DNA of 64,000 bases, from NCBI GenBank assembly GCA_902537845.1, contig CACBDC010000005.1, forward strand, positions 1 through 64,000, in the 5' to 3' direction. Source of the stretch: an uncultured Pelagibacteraceae bacterium (GTDB lineage Bacteria; Pseudomonadota; Alphaproteobacteria; Pelagibacterales; Pelagibacteraceae). Positions within the stretch are counted from its first letter, which is position 1. The number at the start of each line of letters is the position of its first letter. Shown piece by piece: positions 27,292 to 35,195 of this stretch. Position numbers and translations under genes: made by a program. The notes beneath the pieces were generated by a model. It saw nothing but the letters and a program-made list of their open reading frames with translations. It was not told the origin of the DNA and made no database searches.

Positions 27292-27687
27292 ATGAGCAAT
27301 AAAATAGACAAAATATTAGCAGAAATTTCAGCAGGAGAATTGTTTGATAAAATTACAATTTTAGAAATCAAAAAAGCTAAAATATCTAATAAAGAAAAAT
27401 TAATTGATATAAATAGAGAACTTTCATCTTTAAATGAAACAGTAAAAAAATTTATCCCAGATCAAAGTGGTATCTCAAAATATATTAATGATTTAAAGAA
27501 TATAAATCTGAAACTTTGGGATATTGAGGATGGAAAAAGATCTGCAGAAAAAAATAAAAATTTTGATGAAAAATTTATAGAGCTTGCAAGAAATGTTTAT
27601 AAATTTAATGACGAAAGAGCAAAGATTAAATTAGCAATTAATACTTCACTTGGTTCCAACATCAAAGAAGTTAAATCATACGAATAA
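27292..27687 (+). CDS. DUF6165 family protein (copy 1)
   Basis: 131 residues, soluble and mostly helical with heptad-like character. The conserved N-terminal block is ILAEISAGELFDKITILEIK. A central LWDIEDGKRSAEKNKNFDEKFIELARNVY and the final NDERAKIKLAINTSLGSNIKEVKSY follow. It is clearly paralogous to the protein at 49015-49401, which shares all three blocks. No function is known to me. Both copies sit beside GT9-type glycosyltransferases, which suggests a role in surface-glycan assembly. Confidence 0.82.
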   Translation: MSNKIDKILAEISAGELFDKITILEIKKAKISNKEKLIDINRELSSLNETVKKFIPDQSGISKYINDLKNINLKLWDIEDGKRSAEKNKNFDEKFIELARNVYKFNDERAKIKLAINTSLGSNIKEVKSYE

Positions 27688-28485
27688 TTAGTCAGATTTT
27701 AAGCTAGGGATTATAGCTCTTAACTTTTTAGGAAGAGCAGGATCAATTGAAACTGTTATTACGCCCTCTGATTTTTTAAGTTCTTTAATTATTTTACCAT
27801 CTGGCGAGACTATCATTGAATGTCCAAAAGTTTTTCTGCCGTTGTAATGAGTGCCTCCTTGAGCTGGAGCAAAAATATAACAGAAATTTTCTATTGCTCT
27901 TGCTTTTAATAAAGAATGCCAATGCCTTTTTCCAGTTGTCTCCGTAAATGCTGAAGGAATAGAGATATAATCACATCCAACTTTTGATAGTTTTCTAAAC
28001 ATGTTCGGAAATCTTAAATCGTAACAAATGGACAAACCAAGCTTTCCCCACGGTAGATTAGAAGACTTTATCTTTTTTCCAGCGGTAAAAGTTTTTGACT
28101 CAAAGTACTTTTCTCTTTTACTAAGTACAACATCGTACATATGAATTTTGTCATAATAAGTTCTTATCTTTCCGGATTTATCTACAAGTACCGATCTATT
28201 TACTAATCTATTTCTTGAAACTTTAATAATTAATGAGCCAATTAAAATCCATTTTTTGTACTTTTTTGCTAATTTTTTTATACCACTAAGATAAATATCA
28301 TCTTTCATTGATTTACAAATTTTAAGTAACTTTTTTTTTTCTAGTGAAAACAAAGAAGATATCTCTGGGGTTAATATAAAATCAGATTTTTGTTTTACAG
28401 CTTTGGAAATAAGTTTTTCTGTTTTTTTTAAATTATATAAAATATTATTATTTGATTTTAATTGAATACAGGAAACTCGAAACAT
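27688..28485 (-). CDS. carbon-nitrogen hydrolase, Nit1/Nit2-type amidase
   Basis: 265 residues with the nitrilase-superfamily catalytic triad Glu41 (LTPEISS), Lys113 (YYDKIHMYDV) and Cys154 (SICYDLRFP). YDKIHMYDV and ENFCYIFAPAQGG are typical of the Nit1/Nit2 branch, which hydrolyses deaminated glutathione or alpha-keto-acid omega-amides such as ketoglutaramate and KMTB-linked products of methionine salvage. It is last of the eight-gene minus-strand MTA/polyamine cluster, overlapping the SpeD-SpeE gene by 1 bp, which makes a salvage-related amidase plausible. N-carbamoylputrescine amidase is a less likely alternative because those are longer. Confidence 0.82.
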   Translation of the reverse strand: MFRVSCIQLKSNNNILYNLKKTEKLISKAVKQKSDFILTPEISSLFSLEKKKLLKICKSMKDDIYLSGIKKLAKKYKKWILIGSLIIKVSRNRLVNRSVLVDKSGKIRTYYDKIHMYDVVLSKREKYFESKTFTAGKKIKSSNLPWGKLGLSICYDLRFPNMFRKLSKVGCDYISIPSAFTETTGKRHWHSLLKARAIENFCYIFAPAQGGTHYNGRKTFGHSMIVSPDGKIIKELKKSEGVITVSIDPALPKKLRAIIPSLKSD

Positions 28486-29525
28486 TACTTCATTATAGAT
28501 GAAGCAAAATTCCAGTTACAGTCAAAACTTGGGATATAAGCACCTGATAATTTAACATTTCCGAAGCTTTTTGATAAAACTTTGCACCAGTTGTCTACTT
28601 GTTTTGGTTTTTTATCATAGCTTCCAACCTGTGCAGTAATTACCCCACCCTTTTTAAGAATTCTTTTCAAGCCTTTCATGTTTTTCTTTGCTAGATCTAT
28701 ACAATATTGATCATCGTTTAAATCAACAAAAATTTTATCATATTTAGAGTCTTCAATTTCTTTTATGCTTTTAAAAGCATCTCCCCAGAAAGTTTTTATT
28801 TTGTTACTCTTTTTAACTTTAGAGCAAACCTTAGGCAAATGACGATAACAAGCTTCTACTATTTCCGGATCAAGCTCAAACCAATCAATATAATTTGAAT
28901 TATTTTCTAGACAAGCACGCGCTACACCGCCGTCCCCTCCTCCAATAATAGCTACATTATTATTTTTTTTACTTAAATTATAACTAGATTTAAAAAAATT
29001 TGAGCTATAAATTTTTTCATCTTTTTCTGCTACTTGAATTTCATGATCAATAAATAAAGCATGGCCAAACTCTTCGATATCCATAACTTCAACAAATTGA
29101 CCTACTTTAGATGTAAATTTTTCTAAAACGTCTTTAACAACATAAAACTTTTTTTGACCTGGAGTGCTATAAATATCATCATAAAGACCGATGCTGCTTC
29201 TATCAAAAGCGTTAGTAACAACTCTTTTATGTTCAATTTCCTTTCTCAGAATCTTTAAAGCAACTTTTGGATTTACTTTGCCACAAGTGAAGAAATCGAA
29301 ACTAATTACACCTCTCTCAGGAAAAGTATGAAAACTAAAATGGCTTTCTGATAGCAGCGCTACTAATGTAAAACCCTGGGGCTCAAATTTATGTGATGCT
29401 ACATTTAGTATCTCGACTTTAGCTGCCTTTGCAATTTTATAAATTACTTTTTCGTAGAATTCGGCTGAATAATCTTTTTTTACACCTAAGAAATCGATGG
29501 TAATATGTTCACCAACTTTAATCAT
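28485..29525 (-). CDS. fused S-adenosylmethionine decarboxylase-spermidine synthase (SpeD-SpeE)
   Basis: 346 residues. Residues 1 to about 120 are a bacterial-type AdoMet decarboxylase: SESHFSFHTFPE places the self-cleavage bond at Glu60-Ser61 (pyruvoyl Ser61), with His66 and Cys81 (FFTCGKVNP) matching catalytic residues. Residues from about 125 are an aminopropyltransferase: GGGDGG (195-200) binds decarboxylated AdoMet, FELDPEIVE follows, and VDLNDDQ (D268) replaces the usual D-S-T-D-P. It would make spermidine from putrescine and release MTA, which the mtnP-mtnA genes upstream can recycle. No putrescine-forming enzyme is in this window. Confidence 0.88.
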   Translation of the reverse strand: MIKVGEHITIDFLGVKKDYSAEFYEKVIYKIAKAAKVEILNVASHKFEPQGFTLVALLSESHFSFHTFPERGVISFDFFTCGKVNPKVALKILRKEIEHKRVVTNAFDRSSIGLYDDIYSTPGQKKFYVVKDVLEKFTSKVGQFVEVMDIEEFGHALFIDHEIQVAEKDEKIYSSNFFKSSYNLSKKNNNVAIIGGGDGGVARACLENNSNYIDWFELDPEIVEACYRHLPKVCSKVKKSNKIKTFWGDAFKSIKEIEDSKYDKIFVDLNDDQYCIDLAKKNMKGLKRILKKGGVITAQVGSYDKKPKQVDNWCKVLSKSFGNVKLSGAYIPSFDCNWNFASSIMK

Positions 29526-29531
29526 TAAAAA

Positions 29532-30176
29532 CTATCCCTTTTTATAATTTTTAAATTTTCCTAAGACAATTTTCATTTCTTTTTTTGAAAGAATCTTAGG
29601 TATTCCAATTCTTAGGGCATTTATATATTGATGGCAAATATTTTCGATCTCCTGAGCAAGCTCAAAAGTCGTTTCTAAATTTTCTCCAAAAGCAACCTGA
29701 CCGTGATTAGCAATTAGACATGCTGTTCTATTTTTTAATGCTTTGATAATATTTCTTGAAAGATTTTTTGTTCCAAAAGTTGCGTATTTACTGCACTTAA
29801 TGTCTTCTCCGCCTGCTACTGCAACCATGTAGTGAAATGCTGGAATACTTTTTTGATGAGTAGAGACAGCGGTGGCACAAGTTGAGTGAGCATGCACTAT
29901 GGCTTTAGCTTCTTTTTTATTCACATAAATATCTTGATGAAATCTCCACTCTGAAGATGGTTTACCTTTTTTTTTATCATAAACACCTTTAAGCGAAACA
30001 AAGACGATGTCTTTTGTTTTTAAAGACGAATACTTTCTCCCCGATGGAGTTATATAAAAACCATCCACTCCTTTTTCTTTTGCTCTTGCAGAGATATTTC
30101 CTGATCTTAAAGCAGATAAATTAGTTATATTTAATTTTTTAGAATATTTTATTACTTCTGACTTTAGATAGCTCAT
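29532..30176 (-). CDS. class II aldolase, FucA-like (candidate 5-methylthioribulose-1-P aldolase)
   Basis: 214 residues aligning well with L-fuculose-1-phosphate aldolase. It shows SGNISAR, ITPSGRKYSSL, SSEWRFHQDIY (catalytic Glu), VHAHSTCATAVS and the later NHGQVAF, giving the three zinc His. The family cleaves ketose-1-phosphates to DHAP and an aldehyde. In the MTA-DHAP shunt a FucA-like aldolase splits 5-methylthioribulose-1-P to DHAP and methylthioacetaldehyde. Linkage to mtnP, mtnA and speD-speE makes that the best guess here. MtnB-type dehydratase, a member of the same superfamily, is the alternative. Confidence 0.83.
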   Translation of the reverse strand: MSYLKSEVIKYSKKLNITNLSALRSGNISARAKEKGVDGFYITPSGRKYSSLKTKDIVFVSLKGVYDKKKGKPSSEWRFHQDIYVNKKEAKAIVHAHSTCATAVSTHQKSIPAFHYMVAVAGGEDIKCSKYATFGTKNLSRNIIKALKNRTACLIANHGQVAFGENLETTFELAQEIENICHQYINALRIGIPKILSKKEMKIVLGKFKNYKKG

Positions 30177-31102
30177 TAAATTCTGGAAGATATATAATCT
30201 AAGATTTTTGGATTATAATATTGAAAGCAAGTTGCATGATCCATTCTATGACCATCTTTAACAGGTTCTTTTCCATTGGCAAATTCTAAAAAACATTTTT
30301 GACCGTTGATTGTGTAGTCTTCTGAAATAATAATTCTTTCTAAACCAGGTATTTCATCAAGCCAGTCAGACAATAATCCTTCATAACTATCTTTTGGATG
30401 AGTAAATGCAAGTAAAGGTAAATTTTTTGCACTTTTAATTTCGTCAATTTGTGATTGTCTAACAACTGAAGGTCCTGGTCTTCGTTTTTTAAAACTTTCT
30501 AAAGCTGCCTCGGGGCCAACTTTTGCTGCTTTATCTTTTTTTGAAATTTTTCCAAAACAGGCTTGATTAAAAGAGATACCGCCGCCTGCTGCGTTAGGAT
30601 ATTTAGCAAAAAGCATTAAAGTCATAAGCCCTCCACATGAGTGTCCGGTAATTATTATTTGTTTTTTTGGAACACCCATACTAATTAATTGCTCTATAAG
30701 TTTGATGTTTGCATCAACCCTTTTTTCGAGTTTGTGTTTTCCTTTATAGGGGCCAACGTATTTTTTATGGTACAAATGGTATTTTTCTGACATTTGATCT
30801 CCCTCTAAGTGATTAGTGCAGAAATTGTACACCATAATTTCTTTGTTATTTACTTTTTCCCCAATAAGTGATGCCATATTTCTAACATTACCTATCCAAG
30901 TGCATTTATTTTTTTTTTTAGAGTCGTTAGAAGACTGCCCATGATTAAAAATAATAATTATTTTATTTTTAGGATCAGTGATTTCTAGTTCATCTACTTT
31001 AGTACTTATTGGATTTTTTAAGAAGCCACTTTTTTTTATATCATCACTTCCTGCAAATACTAAGGAAGGAAACATTGTTAAAATAAGTAAAAATTTTTTC
31101 AC
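30176..31102 (-). CDS. exported alpha/beta-hydrolase, unknown substrate
   Basis: 308 residues with a signal peptide (cleavage after VFAG, about residue 18). An alpha/beta-hydrolase core is shown by FNHGQSSNDS (oxyanion region), the nucleophile elbow TGHSCGGLMTL near 153-163, and late Asp/His candidates in FTHPKDSYEGLL and DGHRMDHATCF. Overlaps by 1 bp at both ends with neighbours place it firmly in the MTA/polyamine operon. I do not recognise a named subfamily. A periplasmic esterase or amidase role is inference. Confidence 0.7.
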   Translation of the reverse strand: MKKFLLILTMFPSLVFAGSDDIKKSGFLKNPISTKVDELEITDPKNKIIIIFNHGQSSNDSKKKNKCTWIGNVRNMASLIGEKVNNKEIMVYNFCTNHLEGDQMSEKYHLYHKKYVGPYKGKHKLEKRVDANIKLIEQLISMGVPKKQIIITGHSCGGLMTLMLFAKYPNAAGGGISFNQACFGKISKKDKAAKVGPEAALESFKKRRPGPSVVRQSQIDEIKSAKNLPLLAFTHPKDSYEGLLSDWLDEIPGLERIIISEDYTINGQKCFLEFANGKEPVKDGHRMDHATCFQYYNPKILDYISSRI

Positions 31103-32232
31103 TAAAATAAATTATCTTTAAAGAAATTAATGAATTGAGGCATGTAAGCATCAGCGTTATCTCCCCCAATGGTAACCCCTTTGGAAATACATTTTTCTTT
31201 CTTCATAACTTTAAAACCAGTTTTCCAAGCTTTTCTTGGATCTTTTTGTGCGGCTTCATAAAATGCTTCCACTGAGGGATATTTTTTGTGTTTATTTACC
31301 ATCCACTCTACCCATATTGGATTAGTAAACCTACCTTCATTATCAACATAAAAATCAGGACAATCGTGTAGAGTCATTGCCATTTTCTCTCTCCACGGTT
31401 TTTTACCAGCATGCCATACATGATACCAGCCTTCTTTAATATCAACTTTTACTTTTCCTGGAGGAGCTTTAATTCTCTCGGCATGTTCTTTACAAAATTT
31501 AGCTAATGTATAATCATCTGCACCACCATGCACTACAAGCATTGTTGTGTTAGAAGTTATTTCTGGTTCTGCAAAAAAACCAGCCATCCTACATTCTGCT
31601 GCTTCTGGAAGAATAGCGTCAAAACCTTTTGTGCCACCAAGGAGCTTCGATGTAAGTTTAACATCTGATACAAAAAATGAATTAGTTCCACCTCTCGAGT
31701 GGCCAGTTGTACCAAATTTACCGTTAGATCTAGGATGAGATTGTAAAACTTTTAAAGCTAAAAGTGCATCGATTGCCCCGTTTATTAAAGGCACTTTAGA
31801 TTGATCTCTCCAAGTTGATCTGGCGCCTCTGGGACAAAAATTATCTATATACATTACACCTATACCTTCTTTTAAAAGATTATGAGCTGCATGATATACA
31901 AAGTCATCCCAAACATAATCTCCAGGCCCTCCACTACTGTGGGTATAAATAACTATAGGAACTTTACCTGTTCCCTCTGGCAATCGAAGATAACCTGTTA
32001 TTTCAACAGGATTATTCAAATGACCATCTATTAAAACTGTTCTTTGATCAAATCCAGTATAAGAATTAAATTTGATTATTTCACCTCCATCATAACCTTT
32101 TAATTTGGAGATACCTTGAAGCATTGATAATTTTTTTCTGCAGTTATCTTTAGAATTAAAATTTGGTGGTTCATGAGCTAGTAAGCTATTTGAAAATAAT
32201 ATTACAAATAAAATTAATATAATTTTTCTCAT
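31102..32232 (-). CDS. exported dienelactone-hydrolase-like alpha/beta-hydrolase
   Basis: 376 residues with a signal peptide (about residues 1-19, ending SLLA). The hydrolase elements are IYTHSSGGPGDY, the nucleophile elbow TGHSRGGTNSF near 177-187, LVVHGGADDYT carrying the acid, and WYHVWHAGKK carrying the His. These are typical of the DLH/DUF-type carboxylic ester hydrolases in which a large C-terminal lid follows. It would be periplasmic. It overlaps mtnA by 4 bp upstream. Its presence with a second secreted hydrolase inside a cytoplasmic salvage operon is unexplained. Confidence 0.75.
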   Translation of the reverse strand: MRKIILILFVILFSNSLLAHEPPNFNSKDNCRKKLSMLQGISKLKGYDGGEIIKFNSYTGFDQRTVLIDGHLNNPVEITGYLRLPEGTGKVPIVIYTHSSGGPGDYVWDDFVYHAAHNLLKEGIGVMYIDNFCPRGARSTWRDQSKVPLINGAIDALLALKVLQSHPRSNGKFGTTGHSRGGTNSFFVSDVKLTSKLLGGTKGFDAILPEAAECRMAGFFAEPEITSNTTMLVVHGGADDYTLAKFCKEHAERIKAPPGKVKVDIKEGWYHVWHAGKKPWREKMAMTLHDCPDFYVDNEGRFTNPIWVEWMVNKHKKYPSVEAFYEAAQKDPRKAWKTGFKVMKKEKCISKGVTIGGDNADAYMPQFINFFKDNLF

Positions 32233-33299
32233 TTAAATAATCCTTTCAATCCTTTTTCCGATGCTTCACAAATCCCTCTTTCTGTAATTAAACCAGTTAC
32301 TAGTTTAGCAGGTGTTATATCAAAGGCTAGGTTTAAAGACTTACTTTTTTGTGGGTAAATTCTTACTTTTTTAATTTCATTATTTTCGTCAATTCCTTCA
32401 ACATGTGATAATTCCTTCGAGTTTCTCTCTTCGATAGGAATTTGTTTGTGATCTTTTATGCTCCAGTCTATAGTCGAACTTGGCAAGGCGACATAAAAAG
32501 GAACATTATTATCTTTTGCAGATAAAGCCTTTAGATAAGTTCCAATTTTATTGCACACATCACCATTGGATAAAGTTCGGTCTGTTCCAACAATACACAT
32601 ATCCACTTCTCCTCTTTGCATTAATATACCCCCAGCATTATCAGTGATTACCGTATTTGAAATTCCCTCCTCATTTAATTCATAAGATGTCAAGTTGGCT
32701 CCTTGATTTCTAGGTCTAGTTTCATCAACCCAAACATGAACTTTAATTCCTTTTTGATGTGCATGATAAATCGGTGAAGTAGCAGTTCCCCAATCTATTG
32801 TTGCTAACCATCCTGCATTACAATGAGTTAAAATATTAACTGTATCTTTTTTTTTATTTGAAATTTCCTCAATAATTTTAAGACCGTTTAAACCGATATT
32901 TTTACAAAATTTTTCATCCTCTTCTATAATAGCTTTTGCCTCATCTAAAGCTATTTTCAATATATCTTTATCATTAACTCCGGTGAGCTTTTTCATCATT
33001 CTGTCTACTGCCCATTTTAGATTGATTGCAGTGGGCCTTGATGCAATTAACTCTTCACTAGATTTCTTTAGAAAAGATAAATCGTTTTTTTCAATAATAG
33101 ATAAAACTAAACCATAGGCAGCAGTTGCGCCAATTAATGGAGCGCCTCTCACCTCCATTGTTTTAATAGCATAAATCGCGTCTTTCACGTTTTTTAAATC
33201 TTTAATGACAAACTGATGAGGAAGTTTTGTTTGATCAATAATTTTCACTAAATTGTTTTCAAACCAAATTGTTTTGTATGATTTTCCCTCTATTCTCAT
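32229..33299 (-). CDS. mtnA: 5-methylthioribose-1-phosphate isomerase
   Basis: 356 residues, standard for MtnA. The substrate loop RGAPLIG lies near residues 51-57, the active-site Cys is in LTHCNAGWLAT, and the active-site Asp is in VGTDRTLSNGDVCNKIGTY. It converts 5-methylthioribose-1-phosphate to 5-methylthioribulose-1-phosphate, next after MtnP. It lies between the tautomerase-like gene and the DLH-like gene, overlapping each by 4 bp. Confidence 0.93.
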   Translation of the reverse strand: MRIEGKSYKTIWFENNLVKIIDQTKLPHQFVIKDLKNVKDAIYAIKTMEVRGAPLIGATAAYGLVLSIIEKNDLSFLKKSSEELIASRPTAINLKWAVDRMMKKLTGVNDKDILKIALDEAKAIIEEDEKFCKNIGLNGLKIIEEISNKKKDTVNILTHCNAGWLATIDWGTATSPIYHAHQKGIKVHVWVDETRPRNQGANLTSYELNEEGISNTVITDNAGGILMQRGEVDMCIVGTDRTLSNGDVCNKIGTYLKALSAKDNNVPFYVALPSSTIDWSIKDHKQIPIEERNSKELSHVEGIDENNEIKKVRIYPQKSKSLNLAFDITPAKLVTGLITERGICEASEKGLKGLFK

Positions 33300-33742
33300 T
33301 TACTTTTTTCCATTTTTTTTAATTTTTTTTTTAAGCTTGATGATAACGAATTAAACCATTTTTTTTCTTGTCCTGATTTAGGCAAAACTTCTCCGTACTC
33401 AATCATTTGATCTGGCAATAAATCTTCTAAGTAAACCCAAACAAAATTGCTCTGTAACTTTGTGTTCTTAATCAAAATTTTTTTTAAATCTAAAATCAAT
33501 TTTTTTTTAACTCTTGATGTTCGTCCAGCTCTTATCTGTCCATTTAAAAAAATTTCTTTAGTTTTTACTAATTTACCACCCATGAAATGAGCATCTTTTT
33601 CATTTTTTTGAAATATTACTTGTGCAAAAAAAGTATTTGCACCAGTAAATTTACTATGAGAATTTGTTATATCCTTTGCTATAGATTTTTTTTGTTTTTG
33701 TGAAAGATTAATATTTGAATATTTTACAGTATAAGTTGGCAT
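33296..33742 (-). CDS. tautomerase superfamily protein, cis-3-chloroacrylic acid dehalogenase (cis-CaaD)-like
   Basis: 148 residues. After Met removal the protein begins with Pro-1 (PTYTVKYS). Counting from Pro-1 gives His28 (TNSH), Arg70 and Arg73 (QIRAGR), Tyr103 (FVWVY) and Glu114 (QMIEYG), the exact positions of all six catalytic residues of cis-CaaD. The surrounding text (TGANTFFAQV, FMGGKL, EYGEVLP) also matches that family. Known members hydrate haloacrylates, propiolate or similar unsaturated acids. The natural role here is unknown; it sits between mtnP (5 bp) and mtnA (4 bp overlap). Confidence 0.83.
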   Translation of the reverse strand: MPTYTVKYSNINLSQKQKKSIAKDITNSHSKFTGANTFFAQVIFQKNEKDAHFMGGKLVKTKEIFLNGQIRAGRTSRVKKKLILDLKKILIKNTKLQSNFVWVYLEDLLPDQMIEYGEVLPKSGQEKKWFNSLSSSLKKKLKKMEKSK

Positions 33743-33747
33743 AAAAT

Positions 33748-34623
33748 TTATTTTTTATTTAAAACTCTCCCGGCAATATTTTTTAATTTCTTTATTGTTT
33801 TTTTTGTTCTTAACTTTGGATCAGTGATAATGGCAACGTCTAAACAATAATTTGCAGGATCTTTATCTACTGAATAATCTTTAAATGTTTTTATTATTTC
33901 TTTAATCATATTTTGTGCGTTAGCTGCATTTTTCATAAGAGTTTTAACAACCATGCTTACATCAACTTCATCATGGTCAGGATGCCAACAGTCATAGTCT
34001 GTCACCATTGCTACAGTGCAATATCTAATTTCTGCTTCTCGTGCCAATTTAGCTTCAGGCATATTAGTCATACCAATTACATCTGCTCCCCATGTTCTAT
34101 AAAGTTTTGATTCTGCTAAAGTTGAGAACTGCGGACCCTCCATTACAATATAAGTTCCGTTCCTTTGATTTTTAATATTGAGTTTTTTTAAAGCTGCCTC
34201 ACAACAATCAGACAAACCTGGGCTTGTGGGTTTAGCCATTGACACATGAGCTACAATTTCTTCATCAAAGAAAGTTTTTTTTCTTGAAAAAGTTCTATCA
34301 ATAAATTGATCAACTATTACAAACTTTCCTGGCTCTAGATCTTCTTTTAATGATCCAACTGCTGATACTGAAATAATGTCTGTGACTCCCAATTGTTTTA
34401 ATGCATCAATATTAGCTCTAAAATTGATATTTGTAGGGTTAATTTTGTGTCCTCTTGAATGTCTAGGTATAAAACAAATTTCTTCTTTTCCCAAATTTGC
34501 TATCAGGATTTCATCTGAGGGATTTCCCCAAGGAGTTTTTACTTTTTTCCACTTGGTTTTTTCAAAACCTTCCATTTTATAAAGTCCGCTTCCACCAATT
34601 ATCCCAAGCTTTCTTTTTTTCAT
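33748..34623 (-). CDS. mtnP: S-methyl-5'-thioadenosine phosphorylase
   Basis: 291 residues. The start GIIGGSGLYKMEGF, CFIPRHSRGHKINPTNINFRAN (phosphate and substrate site) and MEGPQFSTLAE followed by IGMTNMPEAKLAREAE are the PNP/MTAP signatures. The NMPEA context, and a DCW near the end of the active site, favour MTA over nucleoside substrates. It releases adenine, which Apt, encoded divergently 44 bp away, can turn into AMP. It is first gene of the minus-strand salvage cluster. Confidence 0.93.
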   Translation of the reverse strand: MKKRKLGIIGGSGLYKMEGFEKTKWKKVKTPWGNPSDEILIANLGKEEICFIPRHSRGHKINPTNINFRANIDALKQLGVTDIISVSAVGSLKEDLEPGKFVIVDQFIDRTFSRKKTFFDEEIVAHVSMAKPTSPGLSDCCEAALKKLNIKNQRNGTYIVMEGPQFSTLAESKLYRTWGADVIGMTNMPEAKLAREAEIRYCTVAMVTDYDCWHPDHDEVDVSMVVKTLMKNAANAQNMIKEIIKTFKDYSVDKDPANYCLDVAIITDPKLRTKKTIKKLKNIAGRVLNKK

Positions 34624-34667
34624 TATTTAATTATTAAAGCTTTTTTGTTAGAACTTGAAGCAAAATT

Positions 34668-35195
34668 ATGGATTTAAAAAAACATATTAGATCAATTCCT
34701 GACTATCCAAAAAAAGGAATTTTATTTAGAGATATTACAACTCTTATCAAAAATGCTGAAGCTTTTAAGTATGCAAATGATAAAATTATTGAACTAGCAA
34801 AGAAAATAGAATTTGATAAAGTTGCAGCTATCGAGTCAAGGGGTTTTGTTTTTGCATCTACACTATCCTATCAATTGAAAAAGCCATTCATTCTTTTAAG
34901 AAAAAAAAATAAGCTTCCAGCTGAAACCCATTCGATTGATTTTGAATTAGAATATGGAAAAGCGACGATAGAAGTACATAAAGACTCTATTCAAAAAAAT
35001 GAAAAAGTATTGGTAATAGATGATTTAATTGCAACTGGTGGCACTGCAGAGGCAGCTGGGAAACTAATTGAAATTTCTGGAGGAAAAGTTGCTGGTTTTA
35101 TATTCGTTATAAATCTTTTTGATTTGCCAGGAAATAATCTTTTAAAAAGTAAAGGATATTATACTGAGAGTTTAATAGAATTTCCTGGACATTAA
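34668..35195 (+). CDS. apt: adenine phosphoribosyltransferase
   Basis: 175 residues, normal Apt size. The N-terminal IRSIPDYPKKGILFRDITTL, AAIESRGFVFA and the PRPP-binding loop VLVIDDLIATGGTAEA are present. It forms AMP from adenine and PRPP, recycling the adenine made by MtnP, with which it is divergently paired. Its 3' end overlaps the convergent epimerase gene by 4 bp, marking the edge of the glycan island. Confidence 0.95.
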   Translation: MDLKKHIRSIPDYPKKGILFRDITTLIKNAEAFKYANDKIIELAKKIEFDKVAAIESRGFVFASTLSYQLKKPFILLRKKNKLPAETHSIDFELEYGKATIEVHKDSIQKNEKVLVIDDLIATGGTAEAAGKLIEISGGKVAGFIFVINLFDLPGNNLLKSKGYYTESLIEFPGH

